Source of the DNA: Tenacibaculum sp. 190524A02b
GTDB lineage: Bacteria > Bacteroidota > Bacteroidia > Flavobacteriales > Flavobacteriaceae
NCBI RefSeq assembly: GCF_964036645.1
Contig: NZ_OZ038525.1
Location: forward strand, 2,378,501 to 2,442,500
DNA: 64,000 nt
Direction: 5' to 3'
Shown: piece by piece, positions 59,424-64,000 of the stretch
Layout of the letters: every line of letters begins with the position of its first letter
Position numbering within the stretch: position 1 is the first letter of the stretch
Position numbers and translations under genes: made by a program
The notes under the pieces: generated by a model
What the model was told of the DNA's origin: nothing
What the model saw: the letters and a program-made list of their open reading frames with translations, nothing else
Databases searched by the model: none

Positions 59424-60040
59424 TATTTCTCGATAGTTACATAAGAGTTTTTATGCCCTGGAACTGCTCCTTTAACAACTAAAAGATTCTTTTCTGGAAC
59501 TACTTTTAACACTCTTAAATTTTGAACTTTAACTTTGTCACCTCCCATACGTCCTGCCATACGCATTCCTTTGAATACTCTTGCAGGATAAGAAGCTGCA
59601 CCAATAGACCCTGGCGCTCTTAAACGGTTATGCTGACCGTGAGTTGCTTGTCCAACTCCAGCAAATCCATGACGTTTAACAACCCCTTGAAAACCTTTAC
59701 CTTTAGAAGTCCCAGAAACATCTACGAATTCTCCTTCAGTAAAAATTTCAACAGTAAGAGCATCTCCTAATTTATACTCTTCATCAAAACCTTGAAATTC
59801 AACAACTCTTTTCTTTGCAGATGTACCAGCTTTTTTAAAGTGACCATCTAAAGCTTTATTAGAGCTTTTTTCTTTTTTGTCATCGAAACCAAGTTGTAAA
59901 GCGTTATAGCCATCAACCTCTTCGGTTCTGACTTGGGTAACTACGCAAGGACCTGCTTCGATAACTGTACATGGAATATTCTTTCCATTTTCATCGAATA
60001 AGCTGGTCATTCCTACTTTTCTTCCTATTAACCCAGACAT
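59423..60040 (-). CDS. rplC: 50S ribosomal protein L3
   Basis: 205 residues: [40 protein letters not shown], and the loop [20 protein letters not shown] with Gln available for methylation. First gene of its own transcription unit here, preceded by a promoter and a leader of about 230 nt. Confidence 0.98.
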   Translation of the reverse strand: MSGLIGRKVGMTSLFDENGKNIPCTVIEAGPCVVTQVRTEEVDGYNALQLGFDDKKEKSSNKALDGHFKKAGTSAKKRVVEFQGFDEEYKLGDALTVEIFTEGEFVDVSGTSKGKGFQGVVKRHGFAGVGQATHGQHNRLRAPGSIGAASYPARVFKGMRMAGRMGGDKVKVQNLRVLKVVPEKNLLVVKGAVPGHKNSYVTIEK

Positions 60041-60268
60041 ATTTGTTAGTTTTCTGACGATTAAGTTTTTTAACTCAGCGCGTCAATTAATAATTATTTA
60101 TTTGAAACAAATGTTTCGTTTTTCTCCTTGTAGACCTTACAAAAAAAAGAGCGTAAAACACGGTTTTAGCTCCTAACTATTAGTGTTTTACCGTTTTTCC
60201 TTTGCGAAACCCTCCGGACATGTTTTCCTTATATCAATGTAAAATAATTACTTACTACTTTGATTTTC
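60041..60268 (-). promoter_or_regulatory. Structured 5' leader of the rplC-rpsN transcription unit
   Basis: The 457-nt gap 60041-60497 has no gene. Its rplC-proximal part should be transcribed from the promoter at 60275-60305. It contains a perfect 9-bp stem gtaaaacac / gtgttttac (60153-60161 with 60183-60191, 21-nt loop), a GC-richer patch (tccggagggtttcgc on the minus strand, about 60204-60218) and a short alternative pairing (60161-60164 with 60190-60193) that overlaps the main stem, which suggests a switchable leader. Candidate ribosomal-protein-responsive RNA. Confidence 0.55.
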
Positions 60269-60274
60269 GGACTG

Positions 60275-60305
60275 CGAAAGTATAAAAAAAATTAGACTTA
60301 ACCAA
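60275..60305 (-). promoter_or_regulatory. Candidate promoter of the rplC transcription unit
   Basis: Minus-strand TTG, about 20 nt, TACTTTCG: one mismatch to the TAnnTTTG box, common variant in this group. Positioned just downstream of the rpsJ terminator. Confidence 0.6.
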
Positions 60306-60438
60306 AACAACATCGATTATTTATCTGATTTATTACACTTTATCTATTTTATTAGTTAAAAAAGCAAAATCACCTCCTTAGTGTTATACCTACAAATACT
60401 ATCAAATTCTTATACTTTCATTAAAAATTAAACACATA

Positions 60439-60474
60439 AAAAAGGCTTTTTTACATTAGTAAAAAAGCCTTTTA
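60439..60474 (-). terminator. Terminator after rpsJ
   Basis: Perfect 14-bp stem aaaggcttttttac / gtaaaaaagccttt with a 4-nt loop, 24 nt after the rpsJ stop. It separates rpsL-rpsG-fusA-rpsJ from rplC onward. Confidence 0.88.
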
Positions 60475-60497
60475 AATTATATAGTGTTTGATAATAC

Positions 60498-60803
60498 TTA
60501 CACTTTAATCTCTACTTCAACACCGCTTGGTAATTCAAGTTTCATTAAAGCATCAATAGTCTTTGAAGAAGAACTATAAATGTCTAATAAACGCTTGTAA
60601 GCTGATAATTGAAATTGCTCTCTTGATTTTTTGTTTACGTGTGGTGAACGTAATACTGTAAAAATCTTTTTATGAGTTGGTAATGGAATTGGTCCGTTAA
60701 CAACCGCTCCAGTACTTTTTACTGTCTTTACGATTTTTTCAGCAGATTTGTCTACTAAATTGTAATCGTAAGATTTTAATTTTATTCTAATTTTTTGACT
60801 CAT
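60498..60803 (-). CDS. rpsJ: 30S ribosomal protein S10
   Basis: 101 residues: [60 protein letters not shown]. Also the NusB partner in antitermination. Here it is the last gene of the str-type unit rather than the first of the S10 unit. Confidence 0.98.
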   Translation of the reverse strand: MSQKIRIKLKSYDYNLVDKSAEKIVKTVKSTGAVVNGPIPLPTHKKIFTVLRSPHVNKKSREQFQLSAYKRLLDIYSSSSKTIDALMKLELPSGVEVEIKV

Positions 60804-60808
60804 CTTAA

Positions 60809-62926
60809 TTAACCTTTAGCGTTAGCGATTACTTCTTCTGAAACATTTGATGGTGTTTCTGCATAGTGAGAAAACTCCATTGTAGATGTTGCTCTACCAG
60901 AAGACATTGTTCTTAAAGCTGTAACATAACCAAACATTTCAGATAATGGCACTAATGCTTTTACAACTTTAGAACCTGCACGATCACTCATGTCTGAAAC
61001 TTGACCACGTCTTCTATTTAAATCCCCAACAATATCTCCCATGTTCTCCTCAGGAGTTAACACTTCTAACTTCATTAATGGTTCCATTATTTTAGCTTTT
61101 GCAGCTTTTGCAGCAGCTTTATAACCCATTTTTGCAGCTAACTCGAAAGATAATTGATCAGAATCTACCGGGTGGAAAGATCCATCTCTTAAGGTAATCT
61201 TCATTGAATCCATTTCGTATCCAGCTAAAGGACCATTTTTCATTGCTTCTTTGAATCCTTTTTCTACAGAAGGTACAAATTCTTTAGGTACGTTACCTCC
61301 TTTAATCACAGATTCAAATTGTAAACCTTGAACACCTTCGTCCGCTGGCTCCATTGTAAATACAATATCAGCAAACTTACCACGACCACCAGATTGCTTC
61401 TTGTAAACTTCTCTGTGCTCTGCAGCAGCTGTAATAGCTTCTTTGTATTCTACTTGTGGTTGACCTTCATTTACTTCAACCTTGAACTCACGCTTTAAAC
61501 GATCTACAATAATATCAAGGTGTAACTCACCCATTCCAGAAATAATTGTTTGACCTGAAGCTTCATCAGTTCTTACAGTAAATGTAGGATCCTCTTCAGC
61601 TAACTTACCTAAAGCAATACCTAATTTATCTACATCTGCTTTAGTTTTTGGCTCCACTGCAATACCAATTACTGGATCTGGGAAGTCCATAGATTCTAAA
61701 ACAATTGGATTTTTCTCATCAGATAAAGTATCACCTGTTTTGATAGATTTAAATCCTACAGCCGCTCCAATATCACCTGCTTCGATATACTCTATAGCAT
61801 TTTGTTTATTAGAATGCATTTGATAGATACGTGAAATACGCTCTTTTTTACCTGAACGATTATTTAACACATAAGAACCTGCATCTAAACGTCCTGAATA
61901 CGCACGGAAAAATGCTAAACGTCCTACGAAAGGATCTGTAGCAATTTTAAATGCTAATGCAGAGAAAGGCTCTTTTGCATCTGGTTTACGAGAAACCTCG
62001 TCTCCTGTATTAGGGTCAGTACCAACAATAGCATCTTTATCAACCGGTGAAGGTAAATAACGACATACTGCATCTAATAAAAACTGAACTCCTTTATTTT
62101 TGAAAGCTGAACCACAAATCATAGGAATGATAGACATATCCATTACAGCAGCACGAAGAGCAGCGTGTACTTCTTCTTCTGTAATAGAATTCTCATCTTC
62201 CATAAATTTCTCTAAAAGATTCTCATCATAAGCAGCAACTTCTTCAATAAGTTTACCACGTAATTCAGCAGCTTCTTCTTTTAAATCTTCTGGGATATCG
62301 ATAATATCAAAAGTAGACCCTTGTGTTTCATCATGCCATACAATAGCACGGTTCTTCACTAAATCAACGATACCTTTAAAATCTGCCTCATCACCAATAT
62401 TCATTACAATTGGTACTGCATTAGACCCTAACATATCTTTTACTTGTTGACATACAGCCATAAAATTAGACCCTTGACGATCCATTTTATTTACAAAACC
62501 AATACGAGGTACTTTATAGTTATCAGCTAATCTCCAGTTAGTTTCAGATTGAGGTTCAACACCATCAACTGCACTAAATAAGAATACTAAACCATCAAGA
62601 ACTCTTAAAGAACGGTTTACCTCCACAGTAAAATCAACGTGACCTGGAGTATCAATAATATTAAAATGATATCCTTTAGTTTCATTAGTTGGCTGTCCAT
62701 TTTCTGTTGGGAACTTCCACTCACAAGTGGTAGCTGCAGAAGTAATTGTAATACCTCTTTCTTGCTCTTGCTCCATCCAGTCCATTGTAGCGGCACCATC
62801 ATGTACCTCACCAATTTTATGACTTACACCTGTATAGTATAATATACGCTCAGTTGTTGTAGTTTTACCCGCATCAATATGCGCTGCAATACCAATATTT
62901 CTTGTAAATTTTAAATCTCTACCCAT
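60809..62926 (-). CDS. fusA: Elongation factor G
   Basis: 705-residue translocase GTPase. G1 AHIDAGKTT (about residues 15-23), switch [11 protein letters not shown] (about 92-100), NKMD (about 146), domain IV segment [20 protein letters not shown] and domain [10 protein letters not shown]. Full length and adjacent to rpsG and rpsJ, so this is the housekeeping copy rather than a tetracycline-protection or EF-G2 paralog. Confidence 0.98.
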   Translation of the reverse strand: MGRDLKFTRNIGIAAHIDAGKTTTTERILYYTGVSHKIGEVHDGAATMDWMEQEQERGITITSAATTCEWKFPTENGQPTNETKGYHFNIIDTPGHVDFTVEVNRSLRVLDGLVFLFSAVDGVEPQSETNWRLADNYKVPRIGFVNKMDRQGSNFMAVCQQVKDMLGSNAVPIVMNIGDEADFKGIVDLVKNRAIVWHDETQGSTFDIIDIPEDLKEEAAELRGKLIEEVAAYDENLLEKFMEDENSITEEEVHAALRAAVMDMSIIPMICGSAFKNKGVQFLLDAVCRYLPSPVDKDAIVGTDPNTGDEVSRKPDAKEPFSALAFKIATDPFVGRLAFFRAYSGRLDAGSYVLNNRSGKKERISRIYQMHSNKQNAIEYIEAGDIGAAVGFKSIKTGDTLSDEKNPIVLESMDFPDPVIGIAVEPKTKADVDKLGIALGKLAEEDPTFTVRTDEASGQTIISGMGELHLDIIVDRLKREFKVEVNEGQPQVEYKEAITAAAEHREVYKKQSGGRGKFADIVFTMEPADEGVQGLQFESVIKGGNVPKEFVPSVEKGFKEAMKNGPLAGYEMDSMKITLRDGSFHPVDSDQLSFELAAKMGYKAAAKAAKAKIMEPLMKLEVLTPEENMGDIVGDLNRRRGQVSDMSDRAGSKVVKALVPLSEMFGYVTALRTMSSGRATSTMEFSHYAETPSNVSEEVIANAKG

Positions 62927-62931
62927 GGTTA

Positions 62932-63408
62932 TTAAAATCTAAAGTGTGAGAATGCTTTGTTTGCTTCAGCCATTTTGTGAGTATCTACTCTCTTTTTAAC
63001 AGCAGCACCTTCTTCTTTAGCAGCTGCTAAAATTTCAGAAGCTAAACGTTGTGCCATTGTTTTTTCGTTACGCTTACGCGCATACGAAATCATCCACTTA
63101 ATTGCCATAGAAACCTTACGGTCTGGGCGAATTTGCATTGGGATTTGGAAAGTTGCTCCACCAACACGACGAGAACGTACTTCTACGTGCGGCATTACAT
63201 TTGACAATCCGTCTTTCCATATTTCTAAAGCCGACTTTTCTTCGTCAGTCTTTTTTTCGTTTACGATATCAATTGCATCGTAAAATACTTTGAATGCTAC
63301 AGATTTTTTACCGTCCCACATTAAGTTATTCACAAAACGAGTTACTAATTGATCATTAAATCTTGGATCCGGTAACAAAACTCTTTTTTTAGCTCTTCTT
63401 TTCCTCAT
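62932..63408 (-). CDS. rpsG: 30S ribosomal protein S7
   Basis: 158 residues: [58 protein letters not shown] helix (read as [20 protein letters not shown]). Standard length, 5 nt before fusA. Confidence 0.98.
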   Translation of the reverse strand: MRKRRAKKRVLLPDPRFNDQLVTRFVNNLMWDGKKSVAFKVFYDAIDIVNEKKTDEEKSALEIWKDGLSNVMPHVEVRSRRVGGATFQIPMQIRPDRKVSMAIKWMISYARKRNEKTMAQRLASEILAAAKEEGAAVKKRVDTHKMAEANKAFSHFRF

Positions 63409-63441
63409 GTCTTTACATTAAAAAAGGTTACTAATTATTTT

Positions 63442-63822
63442 TTACTTTTTGTCTTTTGGGCGTTTTGCTCCGTATTTAGATCTACGTTGAGTTCTTCCCT
63501 CAACACCTGCAGTATCTAAAGCACCACGAACAATGTGATATTTAACACCTGGTAAATCTTTTACCCTTCCACCTCTAACTAATACTATCGAGTGCTCTTG
63601 TAGGTTGTGCCCCTCACCTGGAATATACGCGTTAATCTCATTACCATTTGTTAACCTAACACGCGCTACTTTACGCATTGCTGAATTAGGTTTCTTTGGT
63701 GTTGTTGTGTATACACGCGTACAAACTCCACGTCTCTGAGGACATCCCGTTAAAGCAGCCGATTTACTCTTCTTAGTTATTTTGGCTCTTCCTTTACGAA
63801 CTAATTGTTGAATAGTTGGCAT
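63442..63822 (-). CDS. rpsL: 30S ribosomal protein S12
   Basis: 126 residues: [40 protein letters not shown] and [20 protein letters not shown]. The Lys residues in KKPNSA and GRVKDLPG, the common sites of streptomycin-resistance mutations, are wild type. First gene of the ribosomal superoperon in this window. Confidence 0.98.
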   Translation of the reverse strand: MPTIQQLVRKGRAKITKKSKSAALTGCPQRRGVCTRVYTTTPKKPNSAMRKVARVRLTNGNEINAYIPGEGHNLQEHSIVLVRGGRVKDLPGVKYHIVRGALDTAGVEGRTQRRSKYGAKRPKDKK

Positions 63823-63859
63823 ACTAATTAATTACTATTTTTCGTTTGTACTATAATAA

Positions 63860-63879
63860 ACTCTTAATTATTTAAGAGT
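63860..63879 (-). promoter_or_regulatory. 5'-terminal hairpin of the rpsL transcript
   Basis: 8-bp perfect stem actcttaa / ttaagagt whose first base on the minus strand lies only 4 nt after the -7 box, so the transcript should begin with or within this hairpin. Could stabilise the mRNA end. Confidence 0.45.
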
Positions 63880-63882
63880 GCG

Positions 63883-63912
63883 CAAATGTACGACATTTTT
63901 CTAATTATTCAA
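63883..63912 (-). promoter_or_regulatory. Promoter of the rpsL-rpsG-fusA-rpsJ unit
   Basis: Minus-strand TTG, 19 nt, TACATTTG: exact Bacteroidota consensus, 60 nt upstream of the rpsL start codon. Beyond it (63913-64000) a 7-bp hairpin acactaa / ttagtgt at 63953-63974 is the only visible structure. Confidence 0.92.
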
Positions 63913-64000
63913 ATATCAACTAGTTATTTTTAAAGAACATAATATTTTCATTACACTAAACTAATAATTAGTGTACTTTAGCCCTAAAACACGCACCTTG

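Overview
The window looks like a chromosomal segment from a marine-type member of the Flavobacteriaceae (Bacteroidota; Tenacibaculum- or Polaribacter-like). Reasons: very AT-rich DNA, secreted proteins with type IX secretion (T9SS) C-terminal sorting domains of both type A and type B, near-perfect Bacteroidota promoters (TTG, 18-19 nt, TAnnTTTG) in front of tRNA, thiamine and ribosomal genes, a PafA-type phosphatase, and the order rplQ-carA-eno-gltA after the ribosomal operon. I see no insertion sequence, prophage, CRISPR array or integrase.

Layout. 0.1-3.7 kb: a large secreted metalloprotease. 3.8-4.5 kb: a duplicated tRNA-Lys/tRNA-Tyr cassette. 4.5-6.1 kb: mlaE-mlaF lipid transport genes. 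6.2-19.4 kb: cell-surface and accessory genes: PafA-like phosphatase, YqaE/Pmp3 peptide, a T9SS adhesin-like gene broken by one amber codon, an M14 carboxypeptidase, an AraC regulator, a BNR-repeat lipoprotein and two tandem leucine-rich T9SS proteins. 19.5-24.6 kb: a putative 2-oxoadipate / D-2-hydroxyglutarate catabolic group (DUF1338/HglS-like enzyme, Lrp regulator, PP-loop amide ligase-like protein, FAD/Fe-S D-2-hydroxyglutarate dehydrogenase-like protein). 24.7-27.8 kb: a membrane protein, an OmpA-family lipoprotein, a small hydrolase and a CtlX-like citrulline/arginine enzyme.

28.0-37.3 kb: a complete thiamine operon behind a perfect promoter and a TPP riboswitch: thiS, thiC, a ThiE/TenI-like gene, thiD, thiE, thiG, thiH and a ThiF/MoeB-rhodanese fusion. 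Two four-helix-bundle (S23/bAvd-type) genes sit inside it. Several families of short spacer repeats lie between the genes and have entered the thiH and ThiE/TenI-like reading frames. A 252-bp array of twelve 21-mers separates thiH from thiF. 37.3-38.7 kb: an HxlR regulator diverges from a metallo-beta-lactamase-fold lipoprotein across a clear inverted-repeat operator.

38.7-63.9 kb (all minus strand): arginase, gltA, eno and carA follow the str-S10-spc-alpha ribosomal superoperon (rpsL to rplQ, with fusA, secY, infA, rpoA). Two breaks stand out. There is a terminator, promoter and structured leader between rpsJ and rplC. There is also a 2.5-kb module (membrane-anchored LytTR regulator plus acyltransferase 3) between rpsN and rpsH, with a terminator on the rpsN side and a new promoter and structured leader on the rpsH side. 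This interruption, the catabolic group and the repeat-invaded thiamine operon are the most interesting parts. None of the window reads as a clearly new defence or mobile system.
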